A stretch of DNA of 64,000 bases from Telopea speciosissima (taxonomy: Eukaryota; Streptophyta; Magnoliopsida; Proteales; Proteaceae): NCBI RefSeq assembly GCF_018873765.1, contig NC_057917.1, positions 56,974,464 through 57,038,463 of the forward strand, read 5' to 3'. The notes beneath the pieces are model-generated. The model had not been told where the DNA came from. It saw only the letters and a list, made by a program, of their open reading frames with translations, and searched no databases. Shown here in pieces: positions 22,320 through 34,695 of this stretch; position 1 is the first letter of the stretch; each line of letters opens with the position of its first letter. Position numbers and translations under genes: made by a program.

Positions 22320-25300
22320 ATGGGGAAGGGAAAGGATTCAGATCCCCCATGTTTGCAGAAGTACGGTGTGCCTTTCTACACAGCTTCTTGGGTTCCATCG
22401 AAGAAGATCCTTGCTCAGAAACTGAAGCAAAAGCAAGAACTATCGAAGGAAGGTGAGGAGATCGCCACTGCCGATGGATCCACATCACCGCTGGATACTA
22501 CTACAGCCAATAGGAGCTACTTGGCGTTTGCAGGCGGCGGTGGAGAAGGCCGAAGCGGAATCCCTAATGCAATTATACTGGCAGAATTCGATTTAGCATC
22601 TAATTCTCTCTCCGAACAGCCGGTGCGTAGTATCCCTTTTTAATCACCTTACTTCGGTTTGATTTTCTGGCTCTAATAGGACATGTCATTCATTTTATTG
22701 GGCAATTGAATTCGATATTTGCTAATGATCTATTTCCACATGTTACGGATGAACTTCTTCGCAGTAAAACATCTCCTTATTTTCGTGTAATTTTGGTTTA
22801 ACTGTTTCTATGTACATTGAAATTTGGTTGTATTGATGGATGTTTATTGGATTTCATCATAATTTCCAGTCTCAGCTGTCTTGATGATAGTTTTGACGCT
22901 TCTAACCGTAAGAAAAGAGTTAGTTTGGCAACTTATCACTTAAATCCGTGCAGTGGTTTTGATCTGAGTTTTTCACTGTTTCAAAGTTTTGATATTGATC
23001 CTGCTAGAAGCTGTAGAATTTTGATTTTCTTCATCTATTCTTTATTAGAAGCGAACTTGCTGTTTTCCATCTGTCGGACTGCAAGAGGCCGAGAGCATCC
23101 CTGCCGAGTGATTGTTTGTTAATTTATAGTGTGCCTTCCCCTGTTGTTTAGATCAATTGATTTTGCATCTCCACCTCTTCTTGGTGGGCTTCCCTCATGG
23201 TTGCTCTGGAGAATCTCAACCCACAGGGCTATGTACTTGAGTCCTTCCTTTTGTGAGTCTGAATACAAATCCATGACCTCCATTACACCTGCATTTTGCC
23301 GACTAATTGTTTTATCTATTTAATGTGCTGCAGAAGCTTCCTGTTCCAAAGTATATGTTTCAAACAATATTGCATCCGTTAATACCATTTATCCCACTAT
23401 TGCTTTTCAGCAATTCGATGGTTAACTATTAAAAATGGAAAAAGTCATTCTTATTTCATTAAAAGGTCTACATTGTCATGACAGGTGGCTAAGCTTGGAA
23501 CTGAAGCTGATTTACCATACAGAATGGCTGTCCATCCAGGTGGAGAAGGCCTTATTTGTTCATTACCAAAAAGTTGCAGGTGTTGTATTCTTCCTTTCCT
23601 TTGACACTACATTGTTCTCTTATTTTCTTTTACTTATTAATTTGATTTTAATTGTACCTCAACTTCTGTCCTTTTTATAAAGTTATTACTGAGGCCTCAA
23701 CTTTGTGGGTTATGACTTTGATAGCGGAAGCTTTCTTCACCTGCTGATTTCACTCTTGGGTTCTATACTCTATATAAATATCTAAGGAAACAATAACCTT
23801 TAGTGTTAAGTTAGGGTCTAGCAGATCTTTTATTTTCACTGGATCTGGAATCCTATCGAATTTGAAAATTATCAATCTGATCTTTGCACTCATGTTTTTA
23901 TGAACTATGATTGGTTTGTGATAATGCAATTTTTCATGTAGATGGTTTGAGTGGGATGTTCAAGAGAATGAAGAAACCTGTAAATTGGACCTGATATCCT
24001 CTGAGAAAGTGCTGACCCAGTTGGAAGATATTGGTCAACAGTTAGCAGTGACCTTTAATAGTGAGGGTTCTGTACTTGCTGTTGGCGGCGAGGTATAGAC
24101 AATCCATGCATTTCCCTTTTTAATTGGATATGTATATGAGGAAGTATGATCCATGCATTTCACTTTTTAATTGGATATGCATATGAGAAAACATGATATG
24201 AAAAGGAAATCTTATGATATAATGAGGAGTTGCTTGGTGCCTAGATAATTTATTCTGTTTGCATTTGTTCCTAATAAACTGCAAGTTGCTCCTTTCTATT
24301 CAAAGTTAGATAGTTTGCATTATCATCGTTTTAGAAAGGATGGTTTGGGAAGCTGAGCATTTGATTGGTTTAAAAGATGGTAGGCTTCTTAGGTCCATCT
24401 TGAATTAAGTCGTTCCATTATCAGAGACATAGTACTATATCTCGCCGAGATTTTGACTCTACCGAGACGAAATGTTACTTCGAAATGAAAAAAAAAATAA
24501 AAAATTAGGTCATTTCGTTTCAGAAATTTCAGAAATTCCGGTTTTAAAAAAATGCACCGTTTTGAAATTTCGGGCATTTCGCTCATTTCGAAAATTTGCA
24601 CCCCGAAATGGCCAAGCAAAACTCTGAAAAAATACAATGTTATGGCGAAATTTTGCTGAAGTGTTGGTATCTCGGAAAATTCGGTATGGCCGAAATGGCC
24701 CTCTGAGATGAAATTTAGTACTATTATCAGAGAAGAATAGGGTATTGTCCCAGTATAGATCCAAACAGAATGGAAAAAGTTGTCATTTTGAGTCTTGTAA
24801 TTAGATTTAGTTCAGTTTGTGTTTCTTTGTATCTTGTTTACGATCTTTAACTTATTGATTCGATGGTACCATGCTGTAGTGCTCATTTTATCTAATTCGT
24901 TTATTATTCTGCTAAACAACAACAACAACAACAAACTCAGCCTTTTCCCAACTGAATGGGCTTGGCTACATGGATCCGTGCAAACAAAGTAGGGAAAACT
25001 GAGGTCTACATAAATAAAATGAAAGTAAGACGAATGAAAAAATGAGGGACGAGAAATGATAAGTGAGAGTAAGAGGTAAAAGGCACAGCCCATACGTCAG
25101 GAGAATCTCAGCTAAATGGGATTGGCTACATGGATCCTTGCCCTCCAATAGGCTCTATCCGAGGTCATACTTGCTATTGTTAACATATATGATTAAATGG
25201 TACTTTGTTGTAGTGCTCTTTTTGTCTTATTTGTTTAGTTTTCTATGTGAGTGTATGGATGTTAATGATAAGCACGTGCTATATGTATCCTTTTTCTATT

Positions 25301-28300
25301 GCATGGAAGTTTTCTGGACCGCTTCAGATTCATGGACTCCAGTGTTGGATACACTTGAACCAATTATTATATATGTAGTCCTGCAAATTGCCAATAGTCC
25401 AGTGCTCAGCCGCATATTCCATACAGGTGTGAATTTGAATAAATCGTTGTTATTTCTTTTAGGCAAAAGGTTATGTGCATTGCCGTGCATGGTCATGCAC
25501 CAAATTGTTGGATGGTACGATCGTGTACGGTTCATGGCCCTTCATCCCCATCTAATGGTTTAGTGCACAACCGTGCACCATGCACACCCTTTCAGAAAAC
25601 CTCTCCCCTTTCTTTTATTAGTTACTTGTTTGAGTCAAGTAGGACCTCTCCTAAAGTAGTCACTGATTGGAGAGCTTAGGATCAATTAGATCTCTGTTTT
25701 ATTTCTTTTTCTGTTTTCAGTTTTATAAATATGTAAGATGCTAGACCTCACTCACGATTTGATTGAATGGAAAATAATTTTGTTTGTTTTGGAAATTGAG
25801 GTTGTTGCCTCTATCATCTTTGCTCCCCCTCCCCCCCAATTGTTTGTGATTCTCTCTGTTCCCACAATCTGTCTCCATCTCTTTCCATCTTGCAATCGCT
25901 CTTCTCTCCTCAATTTCTTTCTCTTCCCACCGCTAGCAGATCCTTCTTTTGATCTGCATCAAGTTTGGGTATTACAAAGTAACTTTTGAAAAGAGGGATA
26001 AAACTGTAATTTCAGAAAACTTAGAACTTTTCTGGAAAATAAAATAGACTTGGGAAAAAACGAAATTCTGATTAGATTGGAGGGCTTCTGAAAGGGCCTT
26101 GGACTGGAGTTATTTAGAAGTATGTTTACTGAAAGATGCACGGTTAGTGTATGGTAAATAAACAGTCTCTGAATAGAGCCTGCTTGTTGCTTACTTCTCT
26201 TCCTGTGGCCATTTTCAATCACAAAAAACAAATAAAAATTAAAGCTCCTTTAAGTAGAGAAAATATGGACGTGTATCTATAAATGAAGCACCTTAAAGTG
26301 CTCTAATTTATAGAACGAGGCAAATGATAAACTACGTCTAATGTAGTTCTAGATTCGAATAATCAAACTAGGAACCAAACCAGGATCTTTTCATTAAAAG
26401 ATAGTTCAGATTAGGAAAAATCTTGATAACCGAAAATCAAATGGTTAGAATGATCCCAAATTCCATATGAATTCACCAAATAGGGGCTGGAACAATTGCT
26501 GAAAATTTGGAATTGATCCAATGGTTAGATCAGCTGATATGGGGAAATCCTAGTACAACTAGGAAAAGGGCAAAACAGTAATTTAACCAGGAAATTCAGA
26601 GATCAGAGATTAAGGTGATGTTCAGTAATTGAATATAAATTTAGCCTATAAGAATTGGCCATAACAGATCACCAAAATAGGTATATTAATTGTGATCTTA
26701 GAAGAACAATATAACAATAAGGGCAGAATTGGAAATTGACAGCAGGAACAGATCTGCATGTCAGAATTGCACCAAACTGAAATCAAGTTCATGAATTAGG
26801 TTCAAGAACATTAGGTCAAAACTTGAGATGATTCTAACGGTTAGGTTTGGCTGGGCAGAATTTTTGCGAAAATCACCTTGCATGTGACCTTGAAGGGAAG
26901 AAGAATAGTTGCAGGTTTTAGGGTTTTAATGGATCTATAGTATTAATGGTGGATGAGGGAGGAAGGTAGGCTGGACAGGGTGTAGATTGAACTAGGGTTT
27001 AGAGGATCGATTGGAGATAGGTAGGCTTAGGTTGGAGGATTAGAAGAAGGATGTATGCTGTAACAGTAAACTACTTACTTGAAAAATAGATCTTCAGCAG
27101 TAGCAGTAGCTTGAAGAAGATAGGGTCTCCTGATCTACAAGATGCAAGGAAATGAGTAGAAGATCCTCCCGGTATTACCAGTCACAAGGAGTCAACTAGA
27201 GATCCACCAGTCCCTTTACCTTGATATGACTCACAAGGCAACACTCAACAGAGCAGGGCAGCAGCAATGGCAGCAAGCAAAAGCTTTTCTTAATCAAATT
27301 CGTGTTCAGCCCCCCTTACAACCTTATATAAAAGACTCAAAATTAGACTCCTACACTAAAAAAGAAAGGCCTAACCCATTTCTTAACCTACTAGGTAACT
27401 TAAACTGACTAGGAAACTGAAATAAACTCAAAATAGAGTCCTAATCCAGCCCAACTAAACAACTAAAAGAAAAACTAATAAAATCACTTAAATTGAACCA
27501 TTGGTTCAAACCAGTTTTGGACGAGTTCAATTTAAAACATAAAAAACATGAAAATAAAATAAGTATAGGGCTAATCCCATATGCAACTCATGTACCCCAA
27601 CTTTAGACTATAAAAGTGGCCTATTACATAGAAAACCCATCGGATCAAAGGCCCAACATGTATATTACCCAACCCTAGACTTATTCTTAATAAAAGAAGC
27701 CCAATTTGGTGATAAATCTGCATCAACATCCAGGGAAGCGTTAGTGCTTTGTCATTAAAGTAATTGCAAATAAGGTAAATGAAAAAAAGGTTCCTTCACA
27801 AAGTTTAGTTCACTCTTCATGACAAAAGATTTGCTTCCTGAATAGCTACTTTCTGCAATTTGAAGGGCTGACAATCATTATGATCTTAGATAAATAGTGC
27901 ATTGTATGGCTATGGATAAGTTGCAAGTGGATAGATGCTTAGGCCTTAAAAAAAAGAGCTGACACAGGGTCAAGTTTCTATTTTTTTTTTTTTAGGGGGG
28001 GGGGGGTGTAAAGATGTTGTGCATGGTACAATATCAAAGTTCTCTCTAAACAAAGTCCGTTTTGTTTTTTTGGACGTCCATACCCAGAAATTTTTTTGGA
28101 CCATAGTTGAAGGACTGTTCTTTAAGCAACGATTAGAAGAGCCAAAAGAGTAGAAATTATCTTAATATGGCATAAGTATAGGAAAATTATTGTTCTAACC
28201 TTGAGAGTGTTTCATCCAAAAAAAAAAAAAAAAAACCTTGAGAGTGAACTACCATCTCAAAGTTGCAGGAAAACAAAACAATTCTTTGTATAGAAATCCT

Positions 28301-31300
28301 GTTAGTGACTCATGCATTTGTCTTGTACAAACAATTCCCAGAAGAAATCTATCTTAATTTTTATGTTTCATTACTTTTTTGTTTTTGCTAAAGGTCAGCA
28401 ATTTGTATTCCAAATAGAAATGAATAAGGTTACAGTGACTGGTATCTAAAAAAATAAAGCATTGCTATCTGCAATATGAACATTGGCTCTTCCCTCTTAC
28501 GTAAATCTATAGTGAGGCATCCCTAGGGTTTCCCAGTTGACTACCTGAGCAACAAAAATCGGGGCCGAGTCCCAACTGTGCATAGTCCTTCCTTTTGCCG
28601 CATGGTTTGCAAGGGCGTCGGCAGCCGAGTTTGCTTCTCTGAAGCAGTGCGTGATGCACCATTGTATATTATCAAGATAAGCTGAGACCGCCCACCATTC
28701 CTGCATGAATCTCCAAGGTAATGATCGACTAAGTACTGCTGAAACAAGAGCTGCAGAGTCACTTTTAATCCACAGATTTTCCATGCTTAGCTCCTGTGCT
28801 TGCTTGACTCCAATGAAGAATGCTCCCAACTCTGCCATGTAGTTGGTTCCTACTCCTAGAAAAGTCGCAAAGCATCTTCTTACCATGTTCTGATGGTCTC
28901 TAAAGATTCCTCCTGCACCCATCAGACCTGGATTACCCAAAGATGACCCATCGATGTTCAACTGCCACCATCCGGCAGGGGGTTGCCTCCAGCACACCTC
29001 AATTATCTTCCTAACAGGGGGCTTTGAAATTGCACACTGCAGTTGCCTGGCTATTACAAGGTCATGAACCAATCTGACTTGCACCCCATGCAGCCGAGAG
29101 CAGTACATAACATCTCTAAAGCACATCTTTGTCACCTGCGATGAAGTTCTTCTGCAATTGTCATAACGTCGTCTATTCCGTTCCAACCAGACTTGTTGGC
29201 ATGTAATTACTAGTAATGCATTCCTTGGTTTCGGGAGGGGAACAACCTTGGCTTTTCTTCGCCACCATGAGAAGAGCAACTCCATGGTTGGGAAGCCGCC
29301 CCATGTAAAATTAAATAGAAGCGCTATATTACTCCAAACCTGGCTGGAAAATGCGCATTCCAGGAACAGGTGATGGCCTGTTTCACTTGCCTCATAGCAC
29401 AGATCGCATCTGGATGCCATTGAAACCTTCCTACTAATTACTTTGTTGTCAGTAGGAAGAGCATTGCATGCCAATCTCCATTCGAACACAGATGTACGAG
29501 GGTGCAGGTCCTTATTCCAGATCGTTCCATACCAAGCAGGTTTATCTGCTTTCCTTCTGAGTTCCTCCCATGCCGATTTGACTGTGAACTTCTCAGTCGC
29601 AGTATAAGCCCAAAAGCGCCTATCCTCCCTTGCTGATGGGTTTATGTTCAAAGTTAGAATCTTATTGAAAATATTTTGAAGAGCATTATCACCAATAGTC
29701 GGGAGAATCCACTGCCTATCTTCCACCACATCTGAAATATCTGACAAATTAGAAGTCAAATCTATTGGAGATTGATTGAGCTTTTTCCACCTGAAGCCAA
29801 TCTGAGAGTCTGGATTCTGGATCAAATATTTTCTCGTGATACAGATATCAAAATCAAGTAATGTGGAGTACAGATCCAGATCCAGGTTGTGTGAAGTTTG
29901 TCCAGTTATGGTCTTCAGTAACATTCATTGTGATTAAGATGTGAAAACTCTAGTGAGCAACTTGATAAATTTTGTCACAAAATGATGTATTATATAATGT
30001 TCTTTGGTGCAATGCAGGATGGCTATTTGAGGGTCTTCAAGTGGCCAAGTATGGAAGTCATTCTTGAAAAGGCTGATGCTTATTCATCTGTGAAGGATTT
30101 GGATTTCAGGTGCATGGATGTAGTATTAAATTGGATTCTAACTTGATAAGAGCTAGATAACTCAAATTAAGTTCATCTTATATTAGCTTATGTTGGATAT
30201 ATCCTGACTGTTGTGTGGTTACGACATGCAGTTCTGATGGGAAGTTTCTTGTCTCCTTGGGAAATAGTGGCCCGTGTAGGGTGTGGGATGTAACCTCATC
30301 CACTGTTATAGCTTCTTTACCAAAGGAATCGGTAAGGATGCATATTTTAGTCTTCCTTTTATCTCCCTTACATGTGGCGTGCATACCATCTTTGGTAGTG
30401 GTGTACTGGTGTTGACTAGGAGCCTGCAATTCTAGGTTAACCAATTTGCTGGATGTGATGACGACGATAAATGATGTACAAATGTTTCATTCTTTCATTT
30501 TTTTTTTTGTTTTTCAAAAACATTCATGGTCATTTATTTTTGGTTTCCGAAAAGAATGTGCGTATCAGATTGTACAATCCTGTAAGTGGATTAAAGCCTT
30601 GACTTCAGGGTCAATCTCCATGGTGCATGATTCCTGCGTGTGAGACATGGGTAAAACAGAGCGAAGACTTTGTTTAATTCCTCGAATACTGAGATTTCTG
30701 TGCCTTTGATTTTGCTCTTATTCTTTATTTGTGGATTTCCAGGCTAACTGAATTTGTTTATAATATATAGGATGAGGTTTTCGGCTTCTGTAGGTTTTCT
30801 CAGACAAGTGATAATAATCAGTTTCTGTATACTACTGCTGTGCGAGGTGAATTTTGAGTATTGAGTGTTACTCTTTTCTCTTATCTGTTTTATAAGCTCA
30901 CCGTTTTTAAATATTTTATGTAGATCGGGGAGGAAGCGTTGTATCTTGGAATACCAGCTCATGGAATAGAGTTGGCTCAAGGCAAATCGTCCGTGATCCT
31001 ATTTGTGCATTCGACGTTTCTGCTGATGGAAGACTCCTTGCAGTGTAAGAGTTCTGAAACTGAACGCTTAATACTAAATGGTTTCATGTGCCTGTGAACT
31101 CATGAATCCTCACTATCCCTTACCTTTATGCCATGAAAATTGTTATACATTTGTTTACGCATGTGGTTATGTCTTATATTTTGGGCCATCGAGAGATACA
31201 ATCATATAGATCCATCACTGAGGTTCATTTTTGGGAAACAATAGTGTTTGTCAGATCATTCGTCCCACTTTGATACTCCAAGTTGGAGTTTAGTTTCTGA

Positions 31301-33185
31301 GTGGGCACCATAAATGGTCTTTTCTGTCTCTTGATGAATGGTGTATGGGTGGGAATGATGGTAACGAACACCTCAAATTTCCGTTAGTAACCATTTAAAT
31401 CGATCATCAGTGACCCCTCTGGTTTTCCCGATCCTCTTCTTGTTCCTGCATTAATCTGGGAATACTAAAAGGAGTAATGCTTGAAATGCATTCGTATGAT
31501 TTGCTTTCAGAATCACTTATTGCCTAGAATCACATTCTTCACTGAAATCTTAAGCCTGTTGATTTTCTCATTGCTTGCCATGTCCTCATTTACAATTTTC
31601 TGTCTACATCAGTGCCAGCTTCAAGGCCAATATGAGTTTATAAAGTACTGTGCGTTTGTGGTTGGATTTGGGGACTCCTGATAAACTTTTTTGTTTTCTT
31701 TTTCACACCAATATTAAGCTTCCTCAATTGCCATGTGATTGTTCAAAAACAGTGGGACAGTTCAAGGAGATGTTTTTATTATAAACTCCCTCAATATGAA
31801 GGTGCAGACAGTGGTTAGAAAAGCACACCTTGGGCTCGTGACTAGATTAACGTTCTCCGAAGATTCCAGGTGTTATCACCATGCTTTGCCTCATTTACGT
31901 TCTCTCTTATTCATTATTTATACTGCAGTTGACTCCTTTGAGAGATTACTGTAACATTGAAGCCTGTGACTTTTGGAAACAGGGCTTTGGCCTCAGCATC
32001 CATGGACTCGAGTGCGAGGGTGACAGTAATTGGAGACCAAAAGAGGGAGAGTGGTATGTTTCTTCCCCCCCCCCCCTCCCCTTTTTTTTAATCTGAATCA
32101 CTGATGAGCTCTATATGGTCTCTGAAATGTTGGAATTATCTAGCTGACACTCCATATATACGTATATGATCCTCAGATTGGAATCTAGGGTAGTATACTC
32201 AATACAGTGCTGGCTGGGTATTGGGTCCAAGTCTAACGATTAGCAGCTTGACAGAACCATTATTTTTATTTGGATAATTTTCCAAATCCAAATAGAGTAT
32301 TGATGGATTCTTCCTGACAGCTGGGGTGTCCTTGGGTCAAATGGTGGAATCAGACCTTTTGTCAACCATCTGTCAGGATTGATATGTGACAGAAGTTTTA
32401 CAATCAGGATGGCAGCCTTTGTATAAAAGCCATGAGGCTGGAATCTTGATCTGAAGCACCAGATCTAAATCCCTGCCCCCTTTTCTTTTTGGGTTATTTG
32501 TATCATTGCTGTTGAACCAGTATATGTTCAGTACCGTTAGATAAAAACATTTAGGTATGTCAATCCCCACCGTTCTATATAAATACCAATTCAATGGTTT
32601 TTGGCAACAGAATCCAGGGTTTCCTGTCCCAAGGATGTATGATCTACATGTTATCTACATTTTTTTTTTATGAGATGTTCTCTACATGTTAAATAGCAAA
32701 TTGAAAATTTTTTATGCATGGGATTAATGGGGGAGCACATGTGGCTCTATGGGGAAAATATTTTCCTGTTTAGAACAATGATGCTCAAGGGCTGCATTCA
32801 TGGTTGTAGAGCCTTAGGTGGCCCGTCAATACCGAGGACATCCCCGAATGTTATGAGGACCCCATTATTAGCTTACACCAGAATAGAGCATGGTGAGACA
32901 AATGGAAAGGCTAATCCATGTCCTCTCAAGAACTGTTTTCCATGTCTGTTCTTTAACCTTTAGACCGCACCCTATGAAATTGTATCCATTCGACAAGTTT
33001 AACAGCTCTGGAGATTGCACTCACCTGAATTGGTCCTGGTTTTACTGTGTGTATTATTTATGAGGACACCCTTTGTATTTTTATTTTTTTTTGCAGGAGG
33101 GAGTATGTGGATCATCATTTTTATTGTTTTATTTGCAATTCTGGTGTATTTCCTGAAGACTAACGGAGCCCTTCCGTACCTGTAA
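22320..33185 (+). CDS. SEC12-like SAR1 guanine-nucleotide exchange factor (ten exons)
   Basis: Exons: 22320-22622, 23485-23579, 23942-24092, 30019-30109, 30232-30331, 30771-30846, 30924-31044, 31753-31869, 31983-32053, 33097-33185, all with GT/AG introns and matching phases; the product is about 404 residues. Exon 4 needs 92 nt for frame, and my count there has a one-base ambiguity. It is recognisable as plant SEC12-like (STL2P type): N-terminal Gln-Lys-Tyr-Gly-Val-Pro, the Gly-rich loop Gly-Gly-Gly-Gly-Glu-Gly-Arg-Ser-Gly-Ile-Pro-Asn (residues 72-83), WD40-like blades, one C-terminal membrane helix (about residues 379-395) and a short lumenal tail. Known role: an ER membrane activator of SAR1 that starts COPII budding. 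Start choice: the family-typical N-terminus lies immediately after it. Confidence 0.9.
24428..24722. mobile_element. MITE-like element in SEC12-like intron 3
   Basis: It is flanked by the direct repeat attatcagaga (24417-24427, 24723-24733), which fits a Mutator-like 9-11 bp duplication. The inner ends are agtacta inverted on both sides. The interior is full of CGAAAT/ATTTCG and CTCGCCGAG motifs. It has no coding capacity. Confidence 0.65.
24912..25165 (-). mobile_element. RTE/Au-SINE-like 3' end in SEC12-like intron 3
   Basis: On the plus strand it opens with an aac-repeat run, then aaactcagccttttcccaac and ggcttggctacatggatcc. These are the reverse complements of the GTT tail and the conserved 3' block of plant RTE elements and Au-like SINEs. 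A second ggctacatggatcc at 25125 suggests a tandem or composite 3' end. Confidence 0.65.
26342..27728 (-). mobile_element. Probable solo LTR (Gypsy type) in SEC12-like intron 3
   Basis: The organisation and scattered matches parallel the LTR of the Gypsy element at 58484-59464. Both have tgtag..ctag...actaggaacca at the left end, 'tagggttt' tracts, a caaggatg/agatgcaaggaa segment, Gln-codon-like gcagcag runs and a minus-strand TATA box (around 27325). The right end ...gcatcaaca gives a minus-strand start TGTTG. No internal coding region or partner LTR is nearby. Borders are approximate and I found no clean target duplication. Confidence 0.5.
28390..29930 (-). mobile_element. 5'-truncated L1-type LINE in SEC12-like intron 3
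   Basis: The LINE lies antisense to the host gene and retains only the C-terminal part of ORF2. The 3' end is toward low coordinates, where a T-rich run (about 28374-28388) may mark the poly-A tail. The 5' truncation point is about 90 bp from the exon-4 splice acceptor. Confidence 0.75.
28497..29924 (-). pseudogene. LINE ORF2 C-terminus: zf-RVT plus RNase H, uninterrupted
   Basis: A 475-residue open frame. An N-terminal linker is followed by the zf-RVT zinc-binding region with Cys-Asp-Leu-Cys and His-His-Leu-Phe-Leu-Glu-Cys (about residues 165-190). A type I RNase H fold follows at about residues 315-445 with Asn-Ile-Asp-Gly-Ser-Ser, Met-Ala-Glu-Leu-Gly-Ala, Lys-Ser-Asp-Ser-Ala-Ala and Ala-Ala-Asp-Ala-Leu-Ala, i.e. 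all four catalytic acidic positions kept. The RT and endonuclease domains are absent, so it cannot retrotranspose. The intact frame points to a fairly recent insertion. Confidence 0.85.
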
Positions 33186-33539
33186 ATTAGCTGGTCTTTC
33201 TGACTAACTGAAAGAAACTGTATTGTGTGGACAAGTTTTGTGACTTTTTGGAGAGTATAAAGGAGATAAAACTCAAAACTTACCAATGTTTTTGTTTCAG
33301 AATCCTGGTCACTCGAAAGATGATATCATGGAAGGTGAATAGATTTGGATTGGTTTCTCCCTCTCTCTGACCCTCCTTTTTTAGGATTTCATTAAACGTG
33401 ATTGAGTTCAAATAGGTAATTAATATAGGGATTTTTTCTATCTAATCTCAAATCTCTCTCTCGTACACCTTGTGCAAATGAATCCTTCGACTTTCATTGG
33501 TTTCTCTTTTTTATCTCTTTACCGCCCTGCAACTTGCAT

Positions 33540-34355
33540 TGGCATCGACACGGATCGGTATCGGTTGTGAATTGTACAAGTACAATTCAGTCAGTGCACG
33601 GTATTGGATAGGGTATTGGTCATTTGAATCAGATCAGGTATCGATCACCTACAAAACTGAAATGATATCGATATTGCATCGACATTGATTGGTCTTATAC
33701 TCTTATCAGACAAATTTACCTTTTTCTAAAAAAAGATGATGATTTTTTTACTATTTTACCCTTACTCTACCATTTCATCAATAGAGTATCAACACAATAT
33801 TGGGATCATGGATTGAAGAATCGGTTTCAGGTTGGTTGATTCGTATCAGTATCGGTGGAGACCAATATTGATTCCTGGCCGATCCCGTCTCGATGGACCA
33901 GTACAAACAAGGGTAAAAATTTAAAATAAAAAAATTTAATTTTTTTGAAGGAAACAGGGGTAAATCTAACCAATTCAGATCGGTAGAGACTGATATCAAT
34001 TACTAAAACCTTGATCAAGATCTGTGACCTATGATACCCATGGTTTTAGTGCATATTATTGGATCGAATATCGGTCACTTGTAAAACTGATACGATACCG
34101 CTACGATATCAACAAGGATCAGCATTATTGGACAATATTGCCCCTGATTTCCCATTAAAAGAGGATTTTTTACTATTTTACCCATTGTCTGTACCATGTC
34201 ACTGATATGATATCGGCACAATATCGAGATTGACCACAACCAAAACCGTTACATATCTCTTCGATACAAGCGATACGATACTGATATCTCAAACCATGGT
34301 GATACCAATATGTATTGTCGGATACGGACGATGCGATAATACCTCAAACCATGTT
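33540..34355. repeat. TATCGG-rich self-complementary repeat
   Basis: The stretch is saturated with 'atcggtatcgg', 'gatacgatac' and 'aatatcgat' variants on both strands, giving many weak palindromes. It resembles other islands at about 12940-13110 and 39500-39670. It probably represents decayed MITE-like elements; I could not fix termini. Confidence 0.45.
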
Positions 34356-34695
34356 AAATAGTCTCGTCAAAGCTTTCAAATTAAACTTTAACAATTTATT
34401 TGTAAAGCCTAAAATAGACATGATTTTAAGAATTCATATAAAAGAGGGGGAGGAAAAAGAAAAATAGAAAAAAGAAAAAAAATAAGGGAAACGGAGTCAA
34501 TTCTCCGTGAATTGATATCAAATGTGGCATTAGAAGAAGGTCATTGGAGAGGAATTCTCTTCAATGTCGTTGGAGAGGATCTGCCGGTAGTTATTCTCTA
34601 TAGGAAACTACCATAGTCTAAGATTTTATGTACCTTAGATTCGGAATAGTTTCATGTGTTAATGATAATAGCTCTACTAATTTGGTTTTCCCTAA

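Noticed and set aside
22817-23122. Open frame of 101 residues in SEC12-like intron 1
   Set aside because: It lies between good splice sites and has no conserved domain; intronic chance frame.
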